From Nonomuraea sediminis (GTDB lineage: Bacteria; Actinomycetota; Actinomycetes; Streptosporangiales; Streptosporangiaceae), in contig NZ_JAHDTI010000020.1 in NCBI RefSeq assembly GCF_018531495.1, forward strand, positions 1 through 64,000: DNA of 64,000 nucleotides. Reading direction: 5' to 3'. Made by a program: the position numbers and the translations under genes. The notes below the pieces were generated by a model that was given only the letters and a program-made list of their open reading frames with translations, had not been told where the DNA came from and searched no databases. Shown piece after piece: positions 43,241-51,674 of the stretch (its first letter is position 1; every line of letters begins with the position of its first letter).

Positions 43241-45994
43241 TTATTTGCGGGTGAGGCGGTGTTCCAGGACCTTGGAGGTTTGGTCGCGGAAGCCGCCGCT
43301 TACCTTGCCGAGGGTCTTCTCCTTGGGGGTGGGGGTGTGGCCGTCGGCGTAGGTGGCGTAGCTGAAGACGATGTAGCGGCCCCAGACCAGGCCGGCCGCG
43401 TAGCCGCCGGCGATGCCGACGCGGTCGGCGCCCGAGCCCGCGGCGCCGGGGAGGGCTCTGAACCAGAGGTTCTTGGAGAGGTTCTTGGCCTGGTCGGCCT
43501 GCAGGGCGGCGTCCTTGGTGGGGAGGACGGCGATGCCGGTCGTCACGGCGTAGAGGTGCTTGGTGTCCACGTAGGTGGCTCGCAGGACGCGGGTGCACTT
43601 CTGAGCCTTGAGGGCGTCGGCGAAGGGGCCCGTGGCGGCCTTGTCGCAGCTGTTCTGCATGTCCGTCTTGACGCGCGTGAACGAGGCTCCGGCCAGCGAC
43701 ATCTTCTTCTGCGGGAACGCCTCCGTGAGCGACAGCTTCTTCGGGTCCGTCTTGTCGGAGTTGAGCATGGTGCCGGCCGCGTCCGCGGATGGGGTGACCG
43801 TGGGCTGGGCCGTAGTGGGCGGCTCCGCGGTCGGCTGCTCGGCGGAGGGCTGGGCGCTGGCGGCCGTCGGCTTCGTGGGCGGGGCGGACTTCATCGAGCG
43901 GTAGGCGAAGAAGCCTCCGGTCGCCACGCCCGCGAGCACCAGCACGCCCAGCACCGCGAACAGCGCCTTCTTGCTCTTGCCCGGCTGCTTGGTCGCCGCC
44001 GTCGGGGGCACGAAGCCCTGTCCCGGCTGGAAGGCGGGCGCGCCGTTCGGGGGTGTCGGCCCGTCCACCGCGCCGAAGGGTGCGAACGGCCGCCCACCCG
44101 AGCCTTGAGCCGGTACGGCAGGCAAGTTCTGCCCCGGTACGGCGGGCAGGGACTGCCCCGACCCGGTGGGTGAAGGCTGCCCTGGTCCGGTCTGCCCAGG
44201 CTGTCCCGGCCCGGTCTGCCCAGGCTGAGCCGGTACGGCGGGCAACGCTTGTCCTGGCCCGGCTTGGGCGGGTTGGCCTGGTGCGGGGGGAGAAGCCTGG
44301 CCCGGACCGGCCTGCGCAGGGTGCGCTGACGCGACGGGCGGTGCTTGACCTGGTCCGGGTTGGGCAAGTTGGCCCGGTACGACGGGCAGTGTCGGCGTTG
44401 CGCCGGGTGCTTCGCCAGGCGCGGCAGCGTCACCGGCGGCCTGTCCGGGAACGATGGCGCCCTGACCAGGCATAGGAGTGCCCTCACCCGATACCGGGGT
44501 GCCCTGGTCGAGCGTGGGGCCGACTGAGGCTGGCGTCGGGGTGGCCTGGTCGGATGACGGGGTGCCCGGTATGGGGGTGGGCTGGACGGGGGCCGCGGTG
44601 ACTCCGCCCGGGATGGTCTGGGTGCCCGGTATGGGGTTGGCCTGGCTGGGAGCCGCGGTGGCTTCGGCCGGGATGGTTCGGCCTGGAGCCGGGGTGGTCT
44701 GCTCGGCGGTCAGGTCGTTCTGGCCGGGCGCCGGAGTGGTCTGGGTGGGGGACGAACCGGTCTGGGGGCCGGCGGTTCCGTCGGCGTGGATGGGTGCCTG
44801 GCCGGTGGGAGAGTCGGTGTCGGCCTGAGCGGGGGTGCCTGCCTGGTCGTTCGCGCCTGGACGTGGCGTGCCGCCCGGCGGCATGAAGCGTACGGGCGTG
44901 GTGACATCGCTTGGCACAGGGGTGGTGGTCTCGCCCGGGAACGTGGCGTGGGCCGGCGTGGTGGCCTCGCCCGAGAACGTGGCGTGGGCAGGGGTGGTGG
45001 CCTCGCCCGGGAACATGGCGGGGGTGGTGGCCTCGCCTGCGGCTGTGGGCTCCGCAGGGGTGGTCTCGCCCGAGGCTGCGACGTGCGGAGGGGCAGCGGT
45101 CTCGTCCTGGGATGAGGCGGTGGGTTTGGCTGGGTTCTTGGGCCAGACCTCGGGGGCGAAGGGGAGGTCGGGGATGCGGTCCTGGTCCTGAGAGGCGGGG
45201 TGGGGCGGCCAGACGGGGACGTCGCCGGGTTCGGCGGCGTGGGCGTCCGGGAGGGTCCTGTTCGCGTCGAAAGTCACCGGACGCGGGGAAGGCGCGAGGA
45301 TGTCGTGGGCGTCGTGGGCGTCGTGGGCGTCGTGGGCGTCGTGGGACGCGGGCGCCGGGTCGTCCTCGGGAGAGAGTTCGCCGGTCGCCGCGGGCCAGGG
45401 AGGCATGACGGCGTCCGGGGTGGGCGCGGGCCAGACGTTCATGTCGGCCGCCGCGGCCGTGAAGGCGGGGGGCGGCTCCCACGGTGGGGCGCCGGGGACC
45501 ACGGACCAGCCTGAGGGAGCCTCGGAGCCCGGGGACTGCCAGGACTCGGCGCTGGGCTCCCAGCCGTTCGCCGGTGGCAGATCGGCATAGGACTGCTCGC
45601 CGTACGCGTCGTCGAGCGGCCGGCCGAAGTGGTCGGCGGGCGAGCCGTCGGACGGCGGAGGACCGTCGGACCCGCTGCCAGGCGGCAGAGCAGCGGGGGA
45701 CGCAGGCTGGGGAGGTTGCCAGCCGGGCTCGCCGGACTCGGAGAACCAGTCGTAGGGGGCGGCGTCGCCGCCCGTCACCTCCCACGCCTGAGCGCCGGGG
45801 AAGACCGGCAGGTCGGGCAGGTCCGGCGGCGGCCCGGGGTAGACGGGAATGGGGCGGGGAGGTTCCGCAGAACCCCCGTCGCCGCCGATGACGGGCTCCA
45901 CCAGCTGACCGAAGCTCGGCGGCGGCGTCGCCGGTGCGGCCGAGCCGTCGTCGTCCCTACGCTCGTGCTCAGACCCGGGTTCCTGGCCACGCAT
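43241..45994 (-). CDS. Large proline-rich, single-helix membrane protein with extracytoplasmic domain
   Basis: 917 aa. Residues 1-~670 are low-complexity Pro/Ala/Gly/Thr sequence, with repeats such as GEATTPAHATF and AHDAHDAHD and many PxQxxPG units, certainly disordered. One membrane helix (~residues 675-697, ALFAVLGVLVLAGVATGGFFAY) is followed by a Pro/Thr linker and a ~175-residue folded domain. That domain is paralogous to the end of the next gene upstream: both share LxxFPxKK, a Cys, then KCTxxLRA. The long disordered part would be cytoplasmic and the folded part outside. Function is unknown; a wall-sensing or scaffold role is speculative. The start codon is uncertain because no good ribosome-binding site was seen. 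Confidence 0.8.
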   Translation of the reverse strand: MRGQEPGSEHERRDDDGSAAPATPPPSFGQLVEPVIGGDGGSAEPPRPIPVYPGPPPDLPDLPVFPGAQAWEVTGGDAAPYDWFSESGEPGWQPPQPASPAALPPGSGSDGPPPSDGSPADHFGRPLDDAYGEQSYADLPPANGWEPSAESWQSPGSEAPSGWSVVPGAPPWEPPPAFTAAAADMNVWPAPTPDAVMPPWPAATGELSPEDDPAPASHDAHDAHDAHDAHDILAPSPRPVTFDANRTLPDAHAAEPGDVPVWPPHPASQDQDRIPDLPFAPEVWPKNPAKPTASSQDETAAPPHVAASGETTPAEPTAAGEATTPAMFPGEATTPAHATFSGEATTPAHATFPGETTTPVPSDVTTPVRFMPPGGTPRPGANDQAGTPAQADTDSPTGQAPIHADGTAGPQTGSSPTQTTPAPGQNDLTAEQTTPAPGRTIPAEATAAPSQANPIPGTQTIPGGVTAAPVQPTPIPGTPSSDQATPTPASVGPTLDQGTPVSGEGTPMPGQGAIVPGQAAGDAAAPGEAPGATPTLPVVPGQLAQPGPGQAPPVASAHPAQAGPGQASPPAPGQPAQAGPGQALPAVPAQPGQTGPGQPGQTGPGQPSPTGSGQSLPAVPGQNLPAVPAQGSGGRPFAPFGAVDGPTPPNGAPAFQPGQGFVPPTAATKQPGKSKKALFAVLGVLVLAGVATGGFFAYRSMKSAPPTKPTAASAQPSAEQPTAEPPTTAQPTVTPSADAAGTMLNSDKTDPKKLSLTEAFPQKKMSLAGASFTRVKTDMQNSCDKAATGPFADALKAQKCTRVLRATYVDTKHLYAVTTGIAVLPTKDAALQADQAKNLSKNLWFRALPGAAGSGADRVGIAGGYAAGLVWGRYIVFSYATYADGHTPTPKEKTLGKVSGGFRDQTSKVLEHRLTRK
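45302..45346. repeat. 9-bp microsatellite (GTCGTGGGC)5 inside the 917-aa gene
   Basis: Five successive copies of GTCGTGGGC (the last ends GGGA) lie at 45302, 45311, 45320, 45329 and 45338. On the minus strand they encode the AHD repeats of the disordered region. The unit is a multiple of three, so copy-number changes would keep the frame. Confidence 0.9.
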
Positions 45995-46097
45995 AAGGGG
46001 GAGCCTAGCGAGAGTCAGGAGATCGTCATGCCGGTATGGGCGTTCCCGGCCGGATCGGCCACCCCATTGATACCCGTAAGGGGGTGGAAGACCGTTT

Positions 46098-47027
46098 TCA
46101 CCCCGCGGGTTGGCCGGTCAGCGAACGTTCGTCCAATGCCTTGAAAACGGTCGCCTGGGTGATGTCGTCCACAGCCTGATAAAGGGCCTTGAAGCCCTTC
46201 TTGTCGGGCTTGGTGCCGTCCTTCTTCTGGATCCAGTACATGACCACGTAGTGCCCGTGGGTGCGCGCCTGCGCGCCCCCACTGCCCTGCCCGAGCAGCT
46301 TGGTGACCGAGTCCTTGCCCGGCAGCGGCTTGACGTAGTCCGACTTGCTCCCGGCGGCTGCCACCTTCGTGGAGTCCCTGCCCGAGTTCAGGTTGGCGAC
46401 CCCGACAGTGCCGATGACCTTGCCGTCCTTGTCGCGGAAGCTGGCGCGCAGCAGCTGGGTGCACTTGGCCTTCTTGAGAGCCTTCTGCAGCTTGTCGCCG
46501 AGGACGGCGTCGCCGCACTTCTTGTCCTTGGTGGTGATCGTCACCACGTACGACCGCCCGGAGACGTCGATCTTCTTGGTCGGGAAGACCTCCTTGATCG
46601 TGAGCGGCTCCGAGTCCGTCTCCCGCGAGCCGGCGTAGCCGTACTTGCCCTGCGGACCTGAAGGGAGAGGCGCGGAGGTACGGCGGGCCGCGTCGGACGA
46701 GGCGGGTTTGGGGCTGTCCATGTTCCACATCACGAAGAGGCCGCCGCCGAGCAGGACGAGCGCCGCCACGCCGCCGATGGCGAACCACAGCGGCCCTCGC
46801 GAGCGCTTGCCCTCGTCGTACGGGCTCCACGTCTTGCTGCGAGGCGCCGGGGGGTCCTCGGCCGAACGCTTGCCGCGAGGCACCGGAGGCTCCTCGGCGG
46901 AGCGCTTGCCGCGAGGCACCGCAGGCTCCTCGGCGGACCGCTTGCCACGAGGCGCCGGAGGCTCCTCGGCTGCGCGCCTGCCGCGGCGGGGGGTGCTTTC
47001 CTGGGTGGTCTCGTCGGGAAAACCCAT
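46098..47027 (-). CDS. Membrane-anchored protein paralogous to the 917-aa protein
   Basis: 309 aa. Residues 21-68 are four copies of a 12-residue repeat (EEPPAPRGKRSA type), basic and proline-rich. One helix (about 79-101, PLWFAIGGVAALVLLGGGLFVMW) follows. The ~185-residue C-terminal domain has the pattern LTIKEVFPTKKI...CG...KAKCTQLLRASF seen in the neighbouring 917-aa protein, with two Cys in the same places that may form a disulfide. It reads away from rplM and lies 103 bases upstream of the larger paralogue, probably in one operon. The family is unknown to me. Confidence 0.82.
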   Translation of the reverse strand: MGFPDETTQESTPRRGRRAAEEPPAPRGKRSAEEPAVPRGKRSAEEPPVPRGKRSAEDPPAPRSKTWSPYDEGKRSRGPLWFAIGGVAALVLLGGGLFVMWNMDSPKPASSDAARRTSAPLPSGPQGKYGYAGSRETDSEPLTIKEVFPTKKIDVSGRSYVVTITTKDKKCGDAVLGDKLQKALKKAKCTQLLRASFRDKDGKVIGTVGVANLNSGRDSTKVAAAGSKSDYVKPLPGKDSVTKLLGQGSGGAQARTHGHYVVMYWIQKKDGTKPDKKGFKALYQAVDDITQATVFKALDERSLTGQPAG

Positions 47028-47051
47028 GCGGGCGACCCTACCGTGCGTTTG

Positions 47052-47795
47052 TCATGGGTACCCGAGATCCTGGGTCCACCAGGTGTCACCGGCGCCCGAC
47101 ACGACGCCCACGCCGATGGTCGCGACGGAGCAGTTCAGGATGTTCTGCCGCCTGTCGCGGCTGTCGAGCCAGGCGCGCACGGCCTCGTCGGCGGAGGAGT
47201 AGCCGCGGCCGATGTTCTCGGCCGCCCCGTTGCTGTATCCGGCGCGCTCCATCCGGTCCCAGGGCGAGGACCCGTCGGGGGAGTCGTGGGTGAACCTGCC
47301 GGTGCGCGCCATCTCCTCGGAGTGCGTCCTGGCGCTGCGGGTCAGCCGGGCGTCGACCTGCAGCGGGCGGCAGCCGCGCTTGACGCGGGCGGCGTTGGTG
47401 AGCGCGACCACACGCGAGGCCAGCCCCGGCACCACCTGGACGCTCTGGTCGCCGATGACCTGGGTGGGGTCGTAGTTGGTGTAACCGGGCACCTGGTTGG
47501 TGGGCGTGCTCTTGGCGGGCTTGGGGGTGGTGCGGGACCGCGGCACGGCGGCCGTGCTCTCCCTGGCCGAGCGGCCGGTGTGCGGCTGGGTCTTCTTGGG
47601 CGCCGGGGTCATCTTCAGCGCGGCGGGCGGCGCCGTCTCGTTCAGGTAGATGCGGCCGGTGGTCTGGGGATCGTCGGTCAGTCGCCCGATCAGGACACCG
47701 GTGAACAGGGCCGCCAGAATGCAGACCATCGCACCCAGGTGATTCCGTCGCCGCGCGCTTTGCTGGGTGTGCCGGGAGTGAGGGGTCTGCCACAT
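47052..47795 (-). CDS. CAP-domain (SCP/PR1-like) secreted or anchored protein
   Basis: 247 aa. A signal anchor lies near residues 20-42 (HLGAMVCILAALFTGVLIG), then a Pro/Thr/Lys linker. From ~120 there is a CAP domain: VVALTNAARVKRGCRPLQVDARLTRSARTHSEEMA, FTHDSPDGSSPWDRMERAGY and AAENIGRGYSS, with the His and Glu typical of the CAP cavity. Bacterial CAP proteins act at the cell surface, mostly with unknown substrates. The gene is followed by the two paralogous membrane proteins in the same direction and diverges from rplM. Confidence 0.9.
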   Translation of the reverse strand: MWQTPHSRHTQQSARRRNHLGAMVCILAALFTGVLIGRLTDDPQTTGRIYLNETAPPAALKMTPAPKKTQPHTGRSARESTAAVPRSRTTPKPAKSTPTNQVPGYTNYDPTQVIGDQSVQVVPGLASRVVALTNAARVKRGCRPLQVDARLTRSARTHSEEMARTGRFTHDSPDGSSPWDRMERAGYSNGAAENIGRGYSSADEAVRAWLDSRDRRQNILNCSVATIGVGVVSGAGDTWWTQDLGYP

Positions 47796-47902
47796 GCCGC
47801 AGCCAACGATAGGGATGACTGGTCCTGGTAAAGAAGGGTCTGGCGGGAACCGAAATAGAACCGTTCTGTGGTCGGATAGACTCGGTTCGGGTCACCGGTC
47901 TT

Positions 47903-47932
47903 TTGACCAGCGCCCTTCGGGGCAGGTAACCT
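47903..47932 (+). promoter_or_regulatory. Promoter of rplM-rpsI-glmM
   Basis: TTGACC (47903-47908), an 18-base spacer and TAACCT (47927-47932) match the actinomycete consensus. It lies in the 308-bp divergent gap 47796-48103, which otherwise holds no gene. The leader to rplM is about 165 bases. Confidence 0.65.
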
Positions 47933-48103
47933 AATCGTTCGTTGTGTGCATAGGTCCCGCGTGACCGATGCGCGGCGCGTCCGGCGTCATCTCCCATCTG
48001 GTGGAGACGGAAGGTCCGGGCCGTCGTGTGCCCGCACCGACCGACCAATACGGCTGTCACATCCGACACCGCCGAAGACGCGAGCATAAAGAAGGCTACG
48101 ACC

Positions 48104-48547
48104 GTGCGCACGTACTCACCGAAGCCCGCCGACGTCGAACGTCAGTGGTACGTCATCGACGCGACCGACGTCGTCCTGGGCCGGCTGGCCAGCCACGTGG
48201 CGAACCTGCTCCGCGGTAAGCACAAGCCGATCTTCGCCAACCACGTCGACACCGGTGACTTCGTCATCATCATCAACGCCGACAAGGTGCACCTGAGCGG
48301 CAACAAGCTCGAGCAGAAGAAGGCATACCGCCACTCCGGTTACCCGGGCGGTCTGCGTTCCGTGAGCTACGGCGAGCTCATGGAGAAGCGGCCGGAGAGG
48401 GCCGTCGAGAAGGCCGTCAAGGGCATGCTGCCCAAGAATTCCCTCGGCCGGAAGATGGCCAAGAAGCTGAAGGTCTACGCGGGTTCCGAGCACCCGCACC
48501 AGGCCCAGAGGCCCGTGCCGTTCGAGATCACCCAGATCGCCCAGTAG
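48104..48547 (+). CDS. rplM: 50S ribosomal protein L13
   Basis: 147 aa from GTG 48104 (MRTYSPKPADVERQWYVIDATDVVLGRLAS...). It ends HQAQRPVPFEITQIAQ. L13 is an early 50S assembly protein. It is always paired with rpsI, as here, with a 19-base gap. Confidence 0.98.
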   Translation: MRTYSPKPADVERQWYVIDATDVVLGRLASHVANLLRGKHKPIFANHVDTGDFVIIINADKVHLSGNKLEQKKAYRHSGYPGGLRSVSYGELMEKRPERAVEKAVKGMLPKNSLGRKMAKKLKVYAGSEHPHQAQRPVPFEITQIAQ

Positions 48548-48566
48548 GAAAGTTAAGAGGAGAACC

Positions 48567-49091
48567 GTGGCTGAGCCCACTGGTGTCGAGACGGCCGTCG
48601 AGGCCGAGCTGGACGACTACAGCAGCACCGAGGACTTCCCGTCCGAGTACACGACCGAATCCGCCGCCAGCGCCGAAGCTCCGGTGCGCAAGCCCGTCAC
48701 CACGGGCAACTCGTACGGCACCGGCCGCCGCAAGGAGGCCATCGCCCGGGTGCGCATCGTCCCCGGCACCGGTAAGTGGACGATCAACGGGCGTTCCCTG
48801 GACGTCTACTTCCCCAACAAGGTCCACCAGCAGATCGTCAACGAGCCCTTCGTGGTGCTCGGCGCCGAGGAGGCGTTCGACGTCATCGCCCGCATCGACG
48901 GCGGCGGCGTGACCGGCCAGGCCGGTGCGCTGCGCATGGGCCTGTCGCGCGCACTGGCGATCCTCGACGTCGAGGTCAACCGCCCGCCGCTGAAGAAGGC
49001 CGGCTTCCTCACCCGTGACGCCCGCGCCACGGAGCGGAAGAAGTACGGCCTCAAGAAGGCCCGTAAGGCTCCGCAGTACAGCAAGCGCTAA
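48567..49091 (+). CDS. rpsI: 30S ribosomal protein S9
   Basis: 174 aa. The first ~45 residues are an acidic extension (EPTGVETAVEAELDDYSS...), then the conserved fold (SYGTGRRKEAIARVRIVPGTGKW). The C-terminal KKARKAPQYSKR reaches the P-site tRNA. AAGAGGAGAA precedes GTG 48567. glmM starts 2 bases after the stop, so the two are linked. Confidence 0.98.
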   Translation: MAEPTGVETAVEAELDDYSSTEDFPSEYTTESAASAEAPVRKPVTTGNSYGTGRRKEAIARVRIVPGTGKWTINGRSLDVYFPNKVHQQIVNEPFVVLGAEEAFDVIARIDGGGVTGQAGALRMGLSRALAILDVEVNRPPLKKAGFLTRDARATERKKYGLKKARKAPQYSKR

Positions 49092-49092
49092 A

Positions 49093-50424
49093 TTGGCGCG
49101 CCTTTTCGGCACCGACGGGGTACGTGGGGTCGCGGGTCGCGACCTCACGGCCGAGCTCGCCATGGAGTTGTCCGTGGCGGCCGCGCACGTCCTCGGAGAC
49201 ACGGGACCCAAGCGTCCCGTGGCGGTGGTGGGCCGGGACCCCCGGGCTTCAGGTGAATTCCTGGAGGCCGCGGTGGTCGCCGGCCTCGCGTCGTCCGGGG
49301 TGGACGTGCTGCGGCTGGGCGTGCTGCCCACCCCGGCGGTGGCCTACCTGACCGGCGCGCTGGGCGCGGACCTCGGCGTCATGCTGACGGCCTCGCACAA
49401 TCCGGCTCCGGACAACGGCGTGAAGTTCCTGGCGCGCGGCGGGCTCAAGCTGGCCGACAAGGTCGAGGACGAGATCGAGCGCCGCCTCGGCGAGCAGTGG
49501 AACCGCCCCGTCGGTTCCGGGGTGGGCCGGGTGCGCGACGCCTACGGCGAGGCCGACCGCTACATCTCGCACGTGCTGACCACCCTGCCCGGCCGGCTCG
49601 ACGGCCTGGACATCGTGGTCGACTGCGCTCATGGGGCCGCGCACATGGTGGCCCCCGAGGCGCTGGTGCGGGCGGGAGCCCGGGTTGAGGCCATCGGGGC
49701 GCGCCCCGACGGGCTCAACATCAACGCCGGCTACGGCTCCACCCATCTGGACAGGCTCCAGCAGGTGGTCGTCTCGCGCGGCGCCGACCTGGGCCTGGCC
49801 TACGACGGTGACGCCGACCGCTGCCTGGCGGTCGACCACACCGGCGCGATCGTCGACGGCGACCAGATCATGGCCGTCCTCGCCGCCGCCATGCACGCCG
49901 AGGGCCGCCTGGCCAAGGACACCGTGGTGGCCACCGTGATGTCCAACCTGGGCTTCAAGCTGGCGATGCGCGACGCGGGCATCAATGTGATCGAGACCGC
50001 GGTCGGCGACCGTTACGTGCTCGAGCGCATGAAGTCCGAGGGCTTCAACCTGGGCGGCGAGCAGTCGGGTCACGTCATCATGCTCGACCACGCCACGACG
50101 GGCGACGGTCTGCTCACCTCGCTGCACCTGCTCGCGGTGGTGGCGGGCTCGGGCCGTACGTTGCGCGAACTGGCCTCGGTCATGACGCCGCTGCCGCAGA
50201 TCCTGATCAACGTCAAGGACGTGGACCGGGGCAAGGCCTCGGTCCCCGAGCTCACGGCCGCCGTGGCGCAGGCCGAGGCGGAGCTGGGGGAGGCGGGCCG
50301 CGTCCTGATCCGCCCCAGCGGCACGGAGCCGATGATCCGCGTCATGGTGGAGGCCTCCTCGCAGGACCAGGCGAGCTCGGTGGCCGACCGGCTGGCCGAG
50401 ATCGTCCGTACCGCGTGCGCATGA
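49093..50424 (+). CDS. glmM: Phosphoglucosamine mutase
   Basis: 443 aa from TTG 49093 (MARLFGTDGVRGVAG in the family). The catalytic Ser is in LTASHNPAPDNG, the Mg-binding loop is DGDADR and the sugar-binding segment is GGEQSGH. It converts glucosamine-6-phosphate to glucosamine-1-phosphate for UDP-GlcNAc and cell-wall synthesis. No ribosome-binding site is visible at the TTG; translation probably follows from coupling with rpsI. A strong terminator follows. Confidence 0.97.
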   Translation: MARLFGTDGVRGVAGRDLTAELAMELSVAAAHVLGDTGPKRPVAVVGRDPRASGEFLEAAVVAGLASSGVDVLRLGVLPTPAVAYLTGALGADLGVMLTASHNPAPDNGVKFLARGGLKLADKVEDEIERRLGEQWNRPVGSGVGRVRDAYGEADRYISHVLTTLPGRLDGLDIVVDCAHGAAHMVAPEALVRAGARVEAIGARPDGLNINAGYGSTHLDRLQQVVVSRGADLGLAYDGDADRCLAVDHTGAIVDGDQIMAVLAAAMHAEGRLAKDTVVATVMSNLGFKLAMRDAGINVIETAVGDRYVLERMKSEGFNLGGEQSGHVIMLDHATTGDGLLTSLHLLAVVAGSGRTLRELASVMTPLPQILINVKDVDRGKASVPELTAAVAQAEAELGEAGRVLIRPSGTEPMIRVMVEASSQDQASSVADRLAEIVRTACA

Positions 50425-50435
50425 CGTTCTGAAGG

Positions 50436-50463
50436 AGCCCCCGCCTCACCTGAGGCGGGGGCT
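50436..50463 (+). terminator. Strong intrinsic terminator after glmM
   Basis: AGCCCCCGCCTCA (50436-50448) pairs perfectly over 13 bp with TGAGGCGGGGGCT (50451-50463), with a CC loop and a run of five T at 50463-50467. It is the clearest rho-independent terminator in the window. Confidence 0.95.
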
Positions 50464-50597
50464 TTTTCGTGCCAGTACGGCAAGCCACCCCACCGGCCGC
50501 CCGGCGCTGACGGCGAGTCGGTGACGGTGGCCCGCCGTCACGGCGCACGGGACGCGCGTCAATCGGCTCGCAACCCGGGTTCGGCATGCTGGCTCCC

Positions 50598-51674
50598 ATG
50601 ACCGTGCTGATCACCGGTGGTCGTGCGCCCGTGGCGTTGGACCTGGCCAGGAAGTTCGCCAGGTCCGGCGTGCGGGTGGTGGTGGCCGAGAGCTCCCGCG
50701 GGAACCTGTGCCGGGCGTCGAAGGCCGTGGACAGAACCCACCCGGTGCCGCCGCCGCGGCAGGCGCCGGAGGCGTTCGCGGACGCGCTCGTGAGGATCGT
50801 GAAGCGGGAGGGCGTCGACCTAGTCGTACCCACCTGCGAGGAGATCTTCTACGTCTCCCGAGCCAGGGACCGCCTCCTCGAACACTGCGAGGTCCTGGCC
50901 GCACCGCTGGACACGCTGCGGAGGCTGCACAGCAAGTGGGAGTTCATCCGCCTCGCCGAGAGCTGGGGGCTCCCGGTGCCGCGAACCGAGCTCGGGACGT
51001 GGTCGCACGACGGCACGCCATACGTCACCAAGCCCGAGTTCTCGCGATTCGGCACGCAGGTCCGTTTCGGCGGCCCGATCCCGAAGACGTGGGTGGCGCA
51101 GGAGCGGCTCGACGGGCCGCAGGTCTGCACGTACTCGGTGGCCAGGGACGGCAGGCTCGCCGCGCACGCCGCCTACGCCGTCGACTTCACGGCCTCCGGC
51201 GCCTGCGTGAGCTTCGAACCCGTCGACCATCCGGCCGCGGAGGAGTGGGTGACGACCTTCGTGGCCCGGCTGGGCTTCACCGGGCAGATCGCCTTCGACT
51301 TCGTGGCCGGCGACCGGGTGCTGCCGCTGGAGTGCAACCCCAGGGCCACCAGCGGCGTCCACCTGCTGGGCGACGAGCTGACAGCCGCGCTCATGGGCGA
51401 GTCGCGGGCCGTGGCCAGACCGGATCCGGGGAAGCGGGCGATGATCGCGATGGCCATGCTCTCCTTCGGCCTGGCGAACGTCCGATCCGCCCGCGATCTC
51501 CGTCGCTGGGCGAGGTTCGTGGCCACGGCGGAGGACGTGATCGCCACCCCCGGCGACAGGGGCCCGTTCGTGGCGCAGTTCGGGGTGCTCTGGCGGAACT
51601 GGATCCGGTCGCTGTGGACCGGCCGGACGCTGGTCGGGTGCTCCACCTACGACATCGAGTGGAACGGCCGGTGA
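50598..51674 (+). CDS. ATP-grasp family ligase
   Basis: 358 aa from ATG 50598. The N-terminus is a Rossmann-like pre-ATP-grasp domain (MTVLITGGRAPVALDLARKFARSG), and the central ATP-grasp fold has YVTKPEFSRFGTQVRF and WVAQERLDGPQV segments and the metal-binding end PLECNPRATSG. Enzymes of this fold join a carboxylate to an amine or thiol through an acyl-phosphate. The substrate is unknown. It is coupled by GTGA to a GNAT/FemAB-like gene and, through it, to an AMP-ligase. I know no named pathway with this exact trio. Confidence 0.85.
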   Translation: MTVLITGGRAPVALDLARKFARSGVRVVVAESSRGNLCRASKAVDRTHPVPPPRQAPEAFADALVRIVKREGVDLVVPTCEEIFYVSRARDRLLEHCEVLAAPLDTLRRLHSKWEFIRLAESWGLPVPRTELGTWSHDGTPYVTKPEFSRFGTQVRFGGPIPKTWVAQERLDGPQVCTYSVARDGRLAAHAAYAVDFTASGACVSFEPVDHPAAEEWVTTFVARLGFTGQIAFDFVAGDRVLPLECNPRATSGVHLLGDELTAALMGESRAVARPDPGKRAMIAMAMLSFGLANVRSARDLRRWARFVATAEDVIATPGDRGPFVAQFGVLWRNWIRSLWTGRTLVGCSTYDIEWNGR

